NCBI GenBank assembly: GCA_021648845.1
Contig: JAKJHY010000002.1
Coordinates: 334,260-398,259, forward strand
DNA length: 64,000 nt
Direction: 5' to 3'
Source of the DNA: Mycobacterium sp. MBM
Lineage (GTDB): Bacteria; Actinomycetota; Actinomycetes; Mycobacteriales; Mycobacteriaceae
Of this stretch, positions 50,694-60,479 are shown in pieces. The notes under the pieces were generated by a model. It was not told the DNA's origin. It saw only the letters and a program-made list of their open reading frames with translations, and searched no databases. Both the position numbers and the translations under genes were made by a program. The first letter of the stretch is position 1. Every line of letters starts with the position of its first letter.

Positions 50694-51623
50694 ATGACCG
50701 ACCAGCCCCCGGCCAAACCGTCGCGCCATCACGTCTGGCCGATCACCAAACGCACCCTCAGCAAATCCTGGGATGACTCGATCTTCGCCGAGTCCGCCCA
50801 GGCGGCGTTCTGGTGCGCGCTGTCGCTGCCACCGCTGCTGCTCGGGATGCTGGGCAGCTTGGCCTATCTGGCACCGCTGTTCGGCCCGGACACGTTGCCG
50901 ACCATCGAGAACCAGCTGATCAGCACCTCCGAACGCTTCTTCTCCGAGAACGTGGTCAGCGAGATCATCGCCCCGACGATCTATGACATCGTGCGCTCCG
51001 CGCGCGGCGAGGTGGTCTCGCTCGGATTCGTGATCTCGTTGTGGGCGGGCTCCTCGGCGGTCTCGGCGTTCGTGGACTCGGTGGTCGAGGCCCATGACCA
51101 GACGCCGCTGCGCCATCCCGTGCGGCAGCGCTTCTTCGCCCTCGGGCTCTACGTGGTGATGCTGGTGAGCGCGGTCCTGACGGCGCCGTTCATCGCGCTG
51201 GGACCGCGCAAGGTCGTCCAGTTCATCCCGGACAGCTGGTCACACATCCTGCAGTACGGGTATTACCCGGTGCTGGTGATCGCGCTGATCCTGGCGGTGA
51301 CCGTGCTGTACCGGGTATCGCTGCCCAGTCCGTTACCCACCCACCGGCTGGTGGTCGGTGCGGTCCTGGCGACCGCGGTGTTCCTCATCGCAACGTTCAG
51401 TCTGCGGTTCTATCTGACCTGGATCACCGCGACCGGCTACACCTATGGTGCGCTGGCGACGCCGATCGCCTTCCTGCTCTTCGCGTTCCTGGCCGGTTTC
51501 GCCGTGATGATCGGCGCGGAACTCAACGCCGCGATCCAAGAGGAATGGCCCGCGCCGGACACCCACACGCGCCGGCTGCGCGGCTGGATCCAGGACCGGG
51601 CCGAAAAGAACCCTACTTCTTGA
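50694..51623 (+). CDS. YihY/BrkB-family membrane protein
   Basis: A 309-residue integral membrane protein, counterpart of Rv2707. It starts MTDQPPAKPSRHHVWPIT (GTG at 50691 is an alternative). Six helices include FVISLWAGSSAVSAFVDSVV, with family residues LWAGSS and HDQTPLRHPVRQRFFALGL. The C-terminal YGALATPIAFLLFAFLAGFA precedes GAELNAAIQEE. YihY proteins were once called RNase BN but are now seen as membrane proteins of unclear role. Converges on the DUF3039 gene with an 11-base overlap. Confidence 0.88.
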   Translation: MTDQPPAKPSRHHVWPITKRTLSKSWDDSIFAESAQAAFWCALSLPPLLLGMLGSLAYLAPLFGPDTLPTIENQLISTSERFFSENVVSEIIAPTIYDIVRSARGEVVSLGFVISLWAGSSAVSAFVDSVVEAHDQTPLRHPVRQRFFALGLYVVMLVSAVLTAPFIALGPRKVVQFIPDSWSHILQYGYYPVLVIALILAVTVLYRVSLPSPLPTHRLVVGAVLATAVFLIATFSLRFYLTWITATGYTYGALATPIAFLLFAFLAGFAVMIGAELNAAIQEEWPAPDTHTRRLRGWIQDRAEKNPTS

Positions 51624-51849
51624 GCTGTTCGTAGATCCGCTTGCAGTCCGCGCAGACCGGCGAACCCGGCTTGGCCGACTTCGTCACCGGGAAAACCTCA
51701 CCGCACAGCGCCACGACATGGGTGCCCATCACGGCGCTCTCGGCGATCTTGTCCTTCTTCACATAGTGAAAGACCTTGGGGGCGTCGTCATCGGTTCCGT
51801 CGTCGACGCGTTCGTCGGTATCTGGGCGCTCGATGGTCTGGGTCTGCAT
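51613..51849 (-). CDS. DUF3039 zinc-binding protein
   Basis: A 78-residue protein, counterpart of Rv2708c. After an acidic N-terminus the conserved block is FHYVKKDKIAESAVMGTHVV, then ALCGEVFPV and SPVCADCKRIYEQL, with three Cys and a His positioned for a zinc site. ATG 51849 is the start that leaves a good family N-terminus (MQTQTIERPD). Function unknown. It overlaps the end of the YihY gene. Confidence 0.88.
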   Translation of the reverse strand: MQTQTIERPDTDERVDDGTDDDAPKVFHYVKKDKIAESAVMGTHVVALCGEVFPVTKSAKPGSPVCADCKRIYEQLKK

Positions 51850-51910
51850 GGGTCCCATTGTGCCCGAGACCGACCCACACAGCGGGGCGGATCTGTGCAA
51901 CAGTGGAGGT

Positions 51911-52309
51911 ATGAAACACGGCCCCGAGCTGAGTTTCGACGACGATGGTCGTCCGGTCCTCATCACCCGCGCCGCTCTCCCCCACGACGAGCAGCACCGC
52001 GAGCGTGTGCGCAAGTACCTGACGATCATGGCGTTCCGCATCCCTGCGCTCATCCTGGCCGCGGCCGCCTACGGCATCTGGCAGAACGGGCTGATCTCGC
52101 TCGCCATCATCGTGGTGTCGATCCCGTTGCCCTGGATCGCGGTGCTGATCGCCAATGACCGGCCGCCGCGCAGCGCGAACGAACCGCGGCGCTACCAGGA
52201 TGCGGGCCCGAAGCGGACACCGCTGTTCCCCACCGCCGAACGCCCGGCGCTGACGCCGCCGGTCCGCCCGGCCCCGAGCCCCGGCACCGGGCCCGGCGTT
52301 CCCCAGTAG
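51911..52309 (+). CDS. DUF3099 membrane protein
   Basis: A 132-residue protein, counterpart of Rv2709. It starts with a soluble segment (SFDDDGRPVLITRAALPHDE). Two membrane helices follow (IMAFRIPALILAAAAYGIW and LAIIVVSIPLPWIAVLIAN), and then a Pro-rich tail. The region matches DUF3099. GGAGG stands two bases before the ATG. Function unknown. It diverges from the DUF3039 gene and precedes sigB. Confidence 0.83.
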   Translation: MKHGPELSFDDDGRPVLITRAALPHDEQHRERVRKYLTIMAFRIPALILAAAAYGIWQNGLISLAIIVVSIPLPWIAVLIANDRPPRSANEPRRYQDAGPKRTPLFPTAERPALTPPVRPAPSPGTGPGVPQ

Positions 52310-52391
52310 CGCCACCTTTCCCACTTCTCAGGACATTCTCAGGTCCTAGGTTTAAAACCCCAGGTCAGGTGGTACGCCACTGAGACCGAGC

Positions 52392-52420
52392 GGGAACTCG
52401 CAGGCACCCTCGGGCGTTGT
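52392..52420 (+). promoter_or_regulatory. sigB: SigE/SigH-type stress promoter of sigB
   Basis: GGGAAC (52392-52397) and CGTTGT (52415-52420), spaced by 17 bases, match the -35 GGAAC/-10 CGTT pattern of ECF factors SigE and SigH. In M. tuberculosis sigB is transcribed from such a promoter. The ATG at 52456 leaves a leader of about 30 bases. Confidence 0.75.
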
Positions 52421-52455
52421 ACGTCGTGACAGTTCAACCGAGCAGGAGGCCGTAA

Positions 52456-53415
52456 ATGGCGATCGCCACCGCAAGCCGCTTCGATTCCGATCTGGACGCC
52501 CAGAGCCCAGCTGCTGACCTTGTCCGGGTGTATCTCAACGGCATCGGCAAGACCGCGCTGCTGACCGCCGCCGACGAAGTCGAGCTCGCCAAGCGCATCG
52601 AGGCCGGCCTGTACGCCCAGCACGTTCTGAACACCAAGAAGCGTCTCGGTGACGCCCGCAAGCGCGACCTGGCCGCCGTGGTACGTGACGGTGACGCCGC
52701 GCGTCGGCACCTGCTGGAGGCCAACCTTCGTCTGGTGGTCTCGCTGGCCAAGCGTTACACCGGTCGCGGTATGCCGCTGCTGGACCTGATCCAGGAGGGC
52801 AACCTGGGCCTGATCCGCGCGATGGAAAAGTTCGACTACGCCAAGGGCTTCAAGTTCTCCACCTACGCCACCTGGTGGATCCGCCAGGCCATCACCCGCG
52901 GCATGGCCGACCAGAGCCGCACCATCCGGCTCCCCGTGCACCTCGTCGAGCAGGTGAACAAGCTGGCCCGGATCAAGCGGGAGATGCACCAGAACCTGGG
53001 CCGCGAGGCCACCGACGAGGAACTCGCCGAAGAGTCGGGCATCCCCGCCGAGAAGATCGCCGACCTGCTGGAGCACAGCCGCGATCCGGTGAGCCTGGAC
53101 ATGCCGGTGGGTAGCGACGAGGAAGCCCCGCTCGGCGATTTCATCGAGGATTCCGAGGCGATGTCGGCCGAGAACGCGGTCATCTCCGAGTTGCTGCACA
53201 CCGATATCCGCTACGTCCTGGCCACCCTCGACGAACGCGAACAGCAGGTCATCCGGTTGCGGTTCGGCCTCGACGACGGTCAGCCGCGCACCCTGGACCA
53301 GATCGGCAAGCTGTTCGGGCTGTCCCGGGAACGGGTCCGCCAGATCGAACGCGAGGTGATGTCCAAGTTGCGCAACGGGGACCGGGCCGAACGCCTGCGT
53401 TCATACGCCAGCTAG
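52456..53415 (+). CDS. sigB: Alternative sigma factor SigB
   Basis: A 319-residue sigma-70 group 2 factor (Rv2710), close to SigA but without the long N-terminal extension. It starts [14 protein letters not shown]. Region 1.2 is [15 protein letters not shown]; region 2 is [20 protein letters not shown], then [20 protein letters not shown]; region 4 is [20 protein letters not shown]. SigB drives general stress and stationary-phase genes. The ECF-type promoter fits. A strong terminator-like hairpin follows at 53456. Confidence 0.97.
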   Translation: MAIATASRFDSDLDAQSPAADLVRVYLNGIGKTALLTAADEVELAKRIEAGLYAQHVLNTKKRLGDARKRDLAAVVRDGDAARRHLLEANLRLVVSLAKRYTGRGMPLLDLIQEGNLGLIRAMEKFDYAKGFKFSTYATWWIRQAITRGMADQSRTIRLPVHLVEQVNKLARIKREMHQNLGREATDEELAEESGIPAEKIADLLEHSRDPVSLDMPVGSDEEAPLGDFIEDSEAMSAENAVISELLHTDIRYVLATLDEREQQVIRLRFGLDDGQPRTLDQIGKLFGLSRERVRQIEREVMSKLRNGDRAERLRSYAS

Positions 53416-53455
53416 CCGCGTTCTGCTGGTCACACCAGCGCAAACCTGCACCACA

Positions 53456-53488
53456 GTGATGCCCGTCGCGGTCTGCGGCGGGCATCAC
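53456..53488 (+). terminator. Hairpin terminator between sigB and ideR
   Basis: GTGATGCCCGTCGC and GCGGCGGGCATCAC form a 14-bp stem (one G-T pair) around a GGTCT loop, 40 bases after the sigB stop. No U-tract follows, as usual for mycobacterial terminators. A smaller stem, GCTGGT-CAC-ACCAGC, lies just upstream. Confidence 0.65.
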
Positions 53489-53583
53489 ATCGTCCAGGGG
53501 CTGCCACCGGGGATGTTGCATCCCTGTTCAGGGAGGCAAACCGCTAGACTCGGAAGTTGACGGCAGGGCCTGGAAGGTAGGGC

Positions 53584-54288
53584 ATGAACGATCTCATCGA
53601 TACCACCGAGATGTACCTGCGGACCATTTACGACCTCGAAGAAGAGGGTGTGGTGCCGCTGCGTGCACGGATCGCTGAACGGCTTGAGCAGAGCGGTCCG
53701 ACGGTGAGCCAGACCGTGTCCCGGATGGAACGCGACGGACTGCTGCATGTCGCCGGTGACCGACACCTCGAACTCACCGAAAAGGGCCGCTACCTCGCGG
53801 TCTCGGTGATGCGTAAGCACCGGCTCGCCGAAAGACTGCTGGTCGACGTGATCGGCCTGCCCTGGGAGGAAGTCCACGCCGAGGCCTGCCGCTGGGAACA
53901 CGTGATGAGCGAGGACGTGGAACGCAGGCTCGTGCAGGTCCTCGACAACCCGACCACCTCGCCGTTCGGCAACCCCATCCCCGGTCTGTCCGAGTTGGGA
54001 TTCGGCGGCACCGGCAATGGCGAGGATGCCAACCTGGTGCGGCTCACCGAACTGCCCGCCGGATCCCCCGTCGCAGTCGTGGTCCGCCAGCTCACCGAGC
54101 ACGTGCAGGGCGATGTCGAGCTGATCAGCCGGCTCAAGGATGCCGGCGTGGTGCCCAACGCCCGTGTCACCGTGCAGGTCACCGATGACCCGGCCGAACA
54201 GGGCGGCGTCCTGATCCTGATCCCGGGACATCAGGAAGTCGAACTCCCCCACCACATGGCCCACGCCGTAAAGGTCGAAAAGGTCTGA
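53584..54288 (+). CDS. ideR: Iron-dependent repressor IdeR
   Basis: A 234-residue DtxR-family repressor using Fe2+ as co-repressor (Rv2711). The HTH is within residues 20-60 (RIAERLEQSGPTVSQTVSRM, then ERDGLLHVAGDRHLELT). Metal sites are in MRKHRLAERLL and EACRWEHVMSEDVERRL (the Cys and His ligands). The C-terminal SH3-like domain ends with HHMAHAVKVEKV. The conserved sequence NPTTSPFGNPIPGL links the domains. The message has GGAAGGTAGGGC before the ATG. It regulates siderophore and iron-storage genes; no IdeR box was looked for exhaustively here. Confidence 0.97.
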   Translation: MNDLIDTTEMYLRTIYDLEEEGVVPLRARIAERLEQSGPTVSQTVSRMERDGLLHVAGDRHLELTEKGRYLAVSVMRKHRLAERLLVDVIGLPWEEVHAEACRWEHVMSEDVERRLVQVLDNPTTSPFGNPIPGLSELGFGGTGNGEDANLVRLTELPAGSPVAVVVRQLTEHVQGDVELISRLKDAGVVPNARVTVQVTDDPAEQGGVLILIPGHQEVELPHHMAHAVKVEKV

Positions 54289-54301
54289 GGCAGCTGGCTT
54301 T

Positions 54302-55342
54302 TCACCCGGCAAGCTGACCGAATGCGCGCCGCGGCGGCAGCCGCACCCCCAGCTTCGCCGCGATCCGGTAGCCGGACACCGCCATCTCGCGGATCTGTTC
54401 CGGGCGCATACCCGACTGCAGCGCACTGTCCAGCATGGCGGCCATTCGGTGCTCCGGGGCGATCCGCAACGCCTCCTCCAGAGCGATGCCGGCCAGCGGT
54501 CCGTCGCCGCGCGCGTAGGCCGAGAAGGCCACCAGGGTCAGCACGTCCGGGCGCCAGCGCGGCGGCAGCGTCCGGGCCATCAGCGCCCACAGCGATTCGG
54601 CCGCGGCCGCACAGTCCCCCACCGCCAACGCGTACAGGGTGTCGCGCACCCGCGGATCGGCCAGCGCACACGCCACCGCCATCAGTTCGGCATCGCCCGG
54701 TTCGGTGCCGTCGGCGAGGCGGGCGGCGGTCGCCATCGCCGTGTGGACGGCCGCACGCGCCCTCCGCGCGGTCGGCCTCGCTGGGGTGTGAGCGGCGGCG
54801 GCCGCCGCCAGCCGCGCACACCGGTCGGTGTCGGTGACCGCGATGACCTGCTGCAGATCGGCACGGCGGCGGTAGAGCCGCCGTCCGTCGAGCACCGCGG
54901 CCGCCGCCAGTGGGGAGGCCTCCGGATCGTCCACGTCGCCGTGGGCGCCGCAGCCGTCGGCGCAGTACCAGCGACCACCCGCGGCCACCCGGTCCACCAC
55001 CAGCACGGCCGACAGCTCGACCCCCTGACCCGCCAGCGACCGCGACAACGCCTCGGCCAGCTCCCCGTGGTCGGTGCCGCAGGCGGCGCAGTCGGCCCCG
55101 AACTCGTCGATGACCACCGCGATCGCCTGCTCGGGGGCCGACGACCCGACCACTTCGGCGAGATGAGCGGTGTGCTCGGCCAGCTCCGGCGACAGGTCGA
55201 CGCGCAGCACGGCACCCAGTTCGGCAGCGTCGACGGTCACCACCACCAGCGAATGTTCGGGGACGAAGCCCAGCACGGCGGGCAGAGCGGCGATCAGCGA
55301 CCCCGGCCGGCCGATATCGAAATTTCGAGGTTGTGTTGTCAT
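54302..55342 (-). CDS. DUF4192 family protein
   Basis: A 346-residue actinobacterial protein, counterpart of Rv2712c. It begins MTTQPRNFDIGRPGSLIAAL, continues with GFVPEHSLVVVTVD and shows a zinc-like Cys cluster in ADCAACGTDHGE and YCADGCGAHGD. The C-terminal half is alpha-helical, with VAFSAYARGDGPLAGIALEE. No enzyme motif was recognised. The ATG at 55342 is well placed; an in-frame extension upstream overlaps the CNNM gene and was rejected. It converges on ideR with 13 bases between the ends. Confidence 0.82.
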   Translation of the reverse strand: MTTQPRNFDIGRPGSLIAALPAVLGFVPEHSLVVVTVDAAELGAVLRVDLSPELAEHTAHLAEVVGSSAPEQAIAVVIDEFGADCAACGTDHGELAEALSRSLAGQGVELSAVLVVDRVAAGGRWYCADGCGAHGDVDDPEASPLAAAAVLDGRRLYRRRADLQQVIAVTDTDRCARLAAAAAAHTPARPTARRARAAVHTAMATAARLADGTEPGDAELMAVACALADPRVRDTLYALAVGDCAAAAESLWALMARTLPPRWRPDVLTLVAFSAYARGDGPLAGIALEEALRIAPEHRMAAMLDSALQSGMRPEQIREMAVSGYRIAAKLGVRLPPRRAFGQLAG

Positions 55343-55439
55343 GCGTACACGGTGACGGCCGGCTCCCACCTCGATCCGCATTCGGTGCCGTCGCGCACCG
55401 CATGCTGTGCACCGACCCGAGATTGTGGATAAGTGGGGC

Positions 55440-56441
55440 TCAGCGCGTCGCGTCGGCGGTCGGCAGCAGCCTGTCCAGCACGTCGGCCAGCGTGATGAGC
55501 CCCCGAACCCGGTCCTCGTCGACGACCACCACCAGGTGACTGCGGGTCTCCCGCATGGTGCGCAGCGCGGCATACGCCGGGGTGTCCACCGACAGTTTCA
55601 GTGCCGGGCGCATCAGGTCGGCCGCGGTAACCCCGGCGGGTGCGTTCACCGTGTCGCGCACGTGCACCACACCGTCGCCCGCCACCAGCAGCCGCAGATG
55701 CCCGGTGGCCCGCGATTCACGCTGGATCTGGGCGGGCGTCGCGTCGAGGGCCACACCGCTGGGCGCGGCCCCGTCACGCACCATGTCACCGATCGTCAGG
55801 GCCTGCAGCTCCAGCGCGCTGACCAGTTGGCCGTGATAGCGCTCGTCGAGAGTGCCGACCGTCGCGGAATGCTCCACCAGGTGCCGCAGGGCAGCCGGAT
55901 CCTGGCCGGTGGCAACCTGGTCGACCGGATCGACGCCGACCCTGGTCAAACACCAGTTGGCCAGCCGGTTCAGCGACCCGATCAACGGGCGGGTCACCCA
56001 CATGAAGGCCCGCATCGGGAGCGCCAGCAGGGTTGCCGATCGCTCGGGATGTGCGATCGCCCAGGACTTCGGGGCCATCTCGCCGACCACCAGATGAAGG
56101 AACGTCACGATGATCAGCGCCAGCACGAAACCGCCCACGTCGGCCAGCCAGGTCGGCGCGCCCCACCCCGAGATCGCGGGTGTCAGCCAGTGGTGCACGG
56201 CGGGTTTGGTGATGGCACCGAGCGCCAGCGTGCAGACGGTGATGCCGAGCTGAGATCCGGCCAACAGCACCGACAGTTCGGACGCCGATCGCAACGCGGC
56301 CCGCGCGGACCGACTGCGCGGGGCGGCATCCTCCAGCCGGTGCCGGCGCGCGGCGATGAGCGCAAACTCCACCGCGACAAAGAAGGCGCTCGCCGCGATC
56401 AGCAGCGCGCTGACGAGCACGATGACCCACGGGCTACTCAT
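55440..56441 (-). CDS. CNNM/CBS-domain membrane protein (short partner)
   Basis: A 333-residue protein of the CorB/CorC (hemolysin-like) family. The N-terminal CNNM domain has four helices with FFVAVEFALIAARRHRLED, LAGSQLGITVCTLALGA and VVGEMAPKSWAIAHPERS. Two CBS domains occupy 200-330 (ATGHLRLLVAGDGVVHVRD; ETRSHLVVVVDEDRVRGLIT). There is no C-terminal CorC_HlyC domain. Its start overlaps the stop of the longer partner (ATGA). Such pairs occur as Rv1841c-Rv1842c in M. tuberculosis. The family is linked to Mg2+/Co2+ efflux. Confidence 0.87.
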   Translation of the reverse strand: MSSPWVIVLVSALLIAASAFFVAVEFALIAARRHRLEDAAPRSRSARAALRSASELSVLLAGSQLGITVCTLALGAITKPAVHHWLTPAISGWGAPTWLADVGGFVLALIIVTFLHLVVGEMAPKSWAIAHPERSATLLALPMRAFMWVTRPLIGSLNRLANWCLTRVGVDPVDQVATGQDPAALRHLVEHSATVGTLDERYHGQLVSALELQALTIGDMVRDGAAPSGVALDATPAQIQRESRATGHLRLLVAGDGVVHVRDTVNAPAGVTAADLMRPALKLSVDTPAYAALRTMRETRSHLVVVVDEDRVRGLITLADVLDRLLPTADATR

Positions 56442-57781
56442 CGCACCTCGACCAGAACACTCGCCGGAACGTGCTTGTCGACACCGCGCACCGTCGCGTA
56501 CAGGTGCCGCGTGACGGGCACATCCGCGGCGATCAGCTCGGCGGGGTCGACGCCCAGTTCGACCGACACCGCGTCGCCGACGGTGGGCAGCCCACCGAAC
56601 TCGGCGATGACCAGCCCCGCCAGCGTCTCGTAATCACCCTCGGGCAGATCGTGGCCGACCGCCCTGCTCACCTCGTCCAGCGCGACGTCACCGCGGATCA
56701 GCCACCCCTCGGGAGTCGCCACGATATCGCCGTCGGCCCCTTCGCCGTCATGCTCGTCATCGATCTCACCGACCAGTTCCTCGGCCAAGTCCTCCATCGT
56801 GAGCACCCCGGCGAAACCTCCGTATTCGTCGATCACCAAGGCCATTTCGTCACGTGCCTCGTTCAGGGTGCGCAACGCCGAGGGCAACGGCAGCGTGGTC
56901 GGCACGATGACCGCGGTGCGGCACATCGAGCCCGCGGTGGCGTCCGGATCGGTGGCGGCAAGCAGATCGTGCAGGTGCACCACACCGATCAGATCATCGG
57001 CGGACCCACCCACCACCGGATAGCGGGTATGCCCGGTCGACATCTTGTCCAGGACATCGCGCACGGGTTCGTCGGCGTGTACCACGTCGACACGGGCCCG
57101 CGGGATCATCGCGTGCTCGGTGCTGCGGGTCGGGAAATCCAAGATGCGGTCCAGCAGGGTCGACAGGTCCTCGGGGAGTTCACCGGTCTCCCGGGAGTCG
57201 GCCACGATGTGCTCAAGGTCGCGCGGGGTCGCCGAATGCTCGACATCGTGCACCGGTTCGATGCGCAGCGTGCGCAGCAACAGATTCGACGAGGCATCGA
57301 AAAGTTTGATCAGCCAACCGAACACCGCGAGATAGATGGTGGTGGACAGGGCCAGCTTGCCGGCGACGGCGTCCGGTCGGGCGATGGCCAGGTTCTTCGG
57401 GAACAGCTCGCCGAACACCATCTGCACCACCGTGGAAAACAGCACCGCCGCCACCGTGCCGATGGCGACACCGACCGCGATCGGCACGCCCACATCACCG
57501 AGCAGCTCGCCGACGCCGGCACCGATGAGCGGTTCGGCGACATAGCCGACCAGCAGGCCGGTCACGGTGATACCGAGCTGGGCGCCCGAGAGCATGAACG
57601 AGGTGCGGCGCGTCACCTTCAGCGCGCGGGCCGCGGCGGGATCGCCGGCCTGGGCGCGCGCCTTGAGGCGAGACCGGTCCACGGCCATGAAGGCGAATTC
57701 CTGGGCGACGAAGTAGCCGGTCAGCGCGGTGATCGCCAACACCACCGCGATACCGGCGAGGATTCCCAGCGCGGTCAGCAT
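56438..57781 (-). CDS. CNNM/CBS/CorC_HlyC membrane protein (long partner)
   Basis: A 447-residue CorB/CorC-like protein, resembling Rv1842c. The CNNM domain has YFVAQEFAFMAVDRSRLKAR, LSGAQLGITVTGLLVGYVAE and VFGELFPKNLAIARPDAVAG. The CBS pair spans 205-330 (FPTRSTEHAMIPRARVDVVH; EMALVIDEYGGFAGVLTMED). The C-terminal CorC_HlyC domain includes TPEGWLIRGDVALDEVSRAV. The two overlapping genes are co-translated. A Mg2+ or Co2+ export/regulation role is likely by family, not shown. Confidence 0.9.
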   Translation of the reverse strand: MLTALGILAGIAVVLAITALTGYFVAQEFAFMAVDRSRLKARAQAGDPAAARALKVTRRTSFMLSGAQLGITVTGLLVGYVAEPLIGAGVGELLGDVGVPIAVGVAIGTVAAVLFSTVVQMVFGELFPKNLAIARPDAVAGKLALSTTIYLAVFGWLIKLFDASSNLLLRTLRIEPVHDVEHSATPRDLEHIVADSRETGELPEDLSTLLDRILDFPTRSTEHAMIPRARVDVVHADEPVRDVLDKMSTGHTRYPVVGGSADDLIGVVHLHDLLAATDPDATAGSMCRTAVIVPTTLPLPSALRTLNEARDEMALVIDEYGGFAGVLTMEDLAEELVGEIDDEHDGEGADGDIVATPEGWLIRGDVALDEVSRAVGHDLPEGDYETLAGLVIAEFGGLPTVGDAVSVELGVDPAELIAADVPVTRHLYATVRGVDKHVPASVLVEVR

Positions 57782-57947
57782 GTGGTGTCGGGGCCGGGTC
57801 TTCGGGGTTTGCGCTTGGCGCGTCTCACACCGGTACTGACGAACGACGCGGCGCAGAAGTTCCCGAACCGGTTGTGCCGAATTTGTTCACACGCAATTAG
57901 CGGCGCAGACATACGGTTCGGCCGTTACCGGCGTAGGAACGTCACCC

Positions 57948-59363
57948 ATGGGTTCCATGCAGGAGTACGACCTCGTTGTCATCGGTTCCGGTCCCGGCGG
58001 GCAGAAGGCCGCCATCGCCGCCGCCAAGCTGGGCAAAACGGTCGCCGTCATCGAACGCGGCCTGATGCTCGGCGGTGTCTGCGTCAACACCGGCACCATC
58101 CCGAGCAAGACGCTGCGCGAAGCGGTCGTCTACCTCACCGGAATGAACCAGCGTGAACTGTATGGCGCCAGTTACCGGGTGAAGGAGAAGATCACCCCGG
58201 CCGATCTGTTGGCCCGCACCCAGCACGTCATCGGCAAAGAGATCGACGTGGTGCGCTCGCAGCTGATGCGCAACCGCATCGAGCTCTACGTCGGGCACGC
58301 CCGCTTCCTCGATGCGCACACCGTGCACGTCGACGACCCCAATCGCGCCGAACGGGTGACCGTCAGCGGCCGCAAGATCGTGATCGCCACCGGGACCAAG
58401 CCGGCGCGCCCGTCCGGGGTGGAGTTCGACGAGCAGCGGGTGCTGGACTCCGACGGCATCCTGGACCTCAAGACCATTCCCACCTCGATGGTGGTGGTCG
58501 GAGCCGGGGTGATCGGCATCGAGTACGCCTCGATGTTCGCCGCGCTGGGCACCAAGGTCACCGTGGTGGAGAAGCGGGCCAACATGCTCGAATTCTGCGA
58601 CCCGGAGATCATCGAGGCGCTGAAGTTCCATCTGCGCGACCTGGCCGTCACGTTCCGGTTCGGCGAGGAGGTCACCGCCGTCGACGTCGGCACGTCGGGA
58701 ACCGTGACCACGCTGGCCAGCGGTAAGCAGATCCCGGCGGAGACCGTGATGTACTCGGCCGGTAGGCAGGGGCAGACCGATCACCTGGATCTGCCGAGCG
58801 CCGGGCTGGAGGCCGATGACCGGGGCCGGATCTTCGTCGACGACAACTATCAGACCAAGGTCGACCACATCTACGCCGTCGGCGATGTGATCGGCTTCCC
58901 GGCGCTGGCCGCCACCTCGATGGAACAGGGCCGGCTGGCCGCCTACCACGCCTTCGGTGAGCCGACGCATTCGATCACCGAGATCCAGCCGATCGGCATC
59001 TATTCGATTCCCGAGGTGTCCTATGTCGGGTCCACCGAGGTCGATCTGACCAAGGATTCGGTGCCCTATGAGGTCGGGGTGTCGCGGTACCGGGAACTGG
59101 CCCGCGGGCAGATCGCCGGGGACTCCTACGGCATGCTCAAGCTGCTGGTGTCGACGGAGGATCTGCGTCTGCTCGGCGTGCACATCTTCGGTACCAACGC
59201 CACCGAGATGGTGCACATCGGCCAGGCGGTGATGGGATGCGGCGGAACGGTCGAATACCTCGTCGACGCCGTGTTCAACTACCCGACGTTCTCCGAGGCG
59301 TACAAGGTGGCCGCGCTCGATGTCATGAACAAGCTGCGTGCCCTCAGCCAATTCCGACGCTGA
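57948..59363 (+). CDS. sthA: Soluble pyridine nucleotide transhydrogenase
   Basis: A 471-residue flavoprotein of the disulfide reductase family that exchanges hydride between NADPH and NAD+. It has FAD motif [20 protein letters not shown]. In [20 protein letters not shown] one Cys of the usual redox pair is Thr, as expected for SthA. The NAD motif is [20 protein letters not shown]; the FAD-side Asp is in [20 protein letters not shown]. Counterpart of Rv2713. ATG 57948 used; a Met three codons later is also possible. Confidence 0.92.
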   Translation: MGSMQEYDLVVIGSGPGGQKAAIAAAKLGKTVAVIERGLMLGGVCVNTGTIPSKTLREAVVYLTGMNQRELYGASYRVKEKITPADLLARTQHVIGKEIDVVRSQLMRNRIELYVGHARFLDAHTVHVDDPNRAERVTVSGRKIVIATGTKPARPSGVEFDEQRVLDSDGILDLKTIPTSMVVVGAGVIGIEYASMFAALGTKVTVVEKRANMLEFCDPEIIEALKFHLRDLAVTFRFGEEVTAVDVGTSGTVTTLASGKQIPAETVMYSAGRQGQTDHLDLPSAGLEADDRGRIFVDDNYQTKVDHIYAVGDVIGFPALAATSMEQGRLAAYHAFGEPTHSITEIQPIGIYSIPEVSYVGSTEVDLTKDSVPYEVGVSRYRELARGQIAGDSYGMLKLLVSTEDLRLLGVHIFGTNATEMVHIGQAVMGCGGTVEYLVDAVFNYPTFSEAYKVAALDVMNKLRALSQFRR

Positions 59364-59462
59364 CGGGACTGCCGGCTCCCTCCCCTGTGTTGCACTGATG
59401 TCGGGGTCGCACACGACGGCCGCGGCAAAGTGCGAGACACTAGTGAACAGGAGGTGAACCAC

Positions 59463-60443
59463 ATGGCAGATAACCAGGAGCAGCATTACCAGCCCGAGCA
59501 GAACGGCATGTACGAGCTGGAGTTTCCTGCCCCACAACTGTCCGCCACGGACGGTCGTGGGCCAGTGATGATCCACGCGCTGGAGGGGTTCTCCGATGCC
59601 GGTCACGCCATCAGACTGGCGGCCCAACATTTGAAGGACACCCTGGAGACCGAGTTGGTCGCGTCGTTTGCCATCGACGAGTTGCTGGATTACCGGTCGC
59701 GGCGGCCGATGATGACGTTCAAGACCGACCACTTCAGCAGCTACGACCAGCCCGAACTGAACCTGTACGCGCTGCACGACAGCGCCGGTACACCGTTTCT
59801 GCTGCTGGCCGGCATGGAGCCCGACCTGCGCTGGGAGCGCTTCGTGACGGCGGTACGGCTGCTGTCCGAACGCCTGGGGGTCCGCAAGGTCATCGGTCTG
59901 GGCACCATCCCGATGGCGGTGCCGCACACCCGCCCGGTCACGCTGACCGCGCACTCTGCCAACTCCGAGCTGATCGCCGACTACACCCCGTGGGTGGGTG
60001 AGGTCCAGGTCCCGGCCAGCGTGTCCAGCCTGCTGGAATACCGGATGAGCCAGCACGGTCACGACGCGGTCGGATTCACCGTGCACGTGCCGCATTACCT
60101 GGCCCAGACCGCCTACCCACCCGCCGCGGAAACGCTGCTCGCCGAGGCGGCCCGGGCCGGTGCGCTGCAGATCCCGCTGGCCGCCCTCGGTGAGGCGGCC
60201 GCCGAGGTGCACACCAAGATCAACGAGCAGGTCGAGGGCAGCGCCGAGGTTGCTCAAGTGGTGGCTCAGCTGGAGCGTCAGTACGATGCGTTCGTTGCCG
60301 CTCAGGAAAATCGTTCGTTGCTGGCACGGGACGAAGAGCTGCCCAGCGGTGACGAACTGGGTGCGGAGTTCGAGAAGTTCCTTGCCCAGCAGGCGGACGG
60401 CAAGTTCGGCGAAGGTTTCGCAGACGGCGAAGAAAGCACCTGA
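59463..60443 (+). CDS. PAC2 family protein
   Basis: A 326-residue PAC2-domain protein, counterpart of Rv2714. GGAGGTGAACCAC precedes ATG 59463. Conserved parts are VMIHALEGFSDAGHAIRLAA, FAIDELLDYRSRRPMMTF, the site LLLAGMEPDLRWERFVTAV, and VIGLGTIPMAVPHTRPVTLT. The C-terminus (about 255-326) is coiled and acidic. PAC2 proteins resemble proteasome-assembly chaperones, but no role is established; an upstream Met 11 codons earlier lacks a ribosome site. Confidence 0.87.
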   Translation: MADNQEQHYQPEQNGMYELEFPAPQLSATDGRGPVMIHALEGFSDAGHAIRLAAQHLKDTLETELVASFAIDELLDYRSRRPMMTFKTDHFSSYDQPELNLYALHDSAGTPFLLLAGMEPDLRWERFVTAVRLLSERLGVRKVIGLGTIPMAVPHTRPVTLTAHSANSELIADYTPWVGEVQVPASVSSLLEYRMSQHGHDAVGFTVHVPHYLAQTAYPPAAETLLAEAARAGALQIPLAALGEAAAEVHTKINEQVEGSAEVAQVVAQLERQYDAFVAAQENRSLLARDEELPSGDELGAEFEKFLAQQADGKFGEGFADGEEST

Positions 60444-60479
60444 CCGAGCACCGCTATCGGATTGCGAGGAGTGACCGAG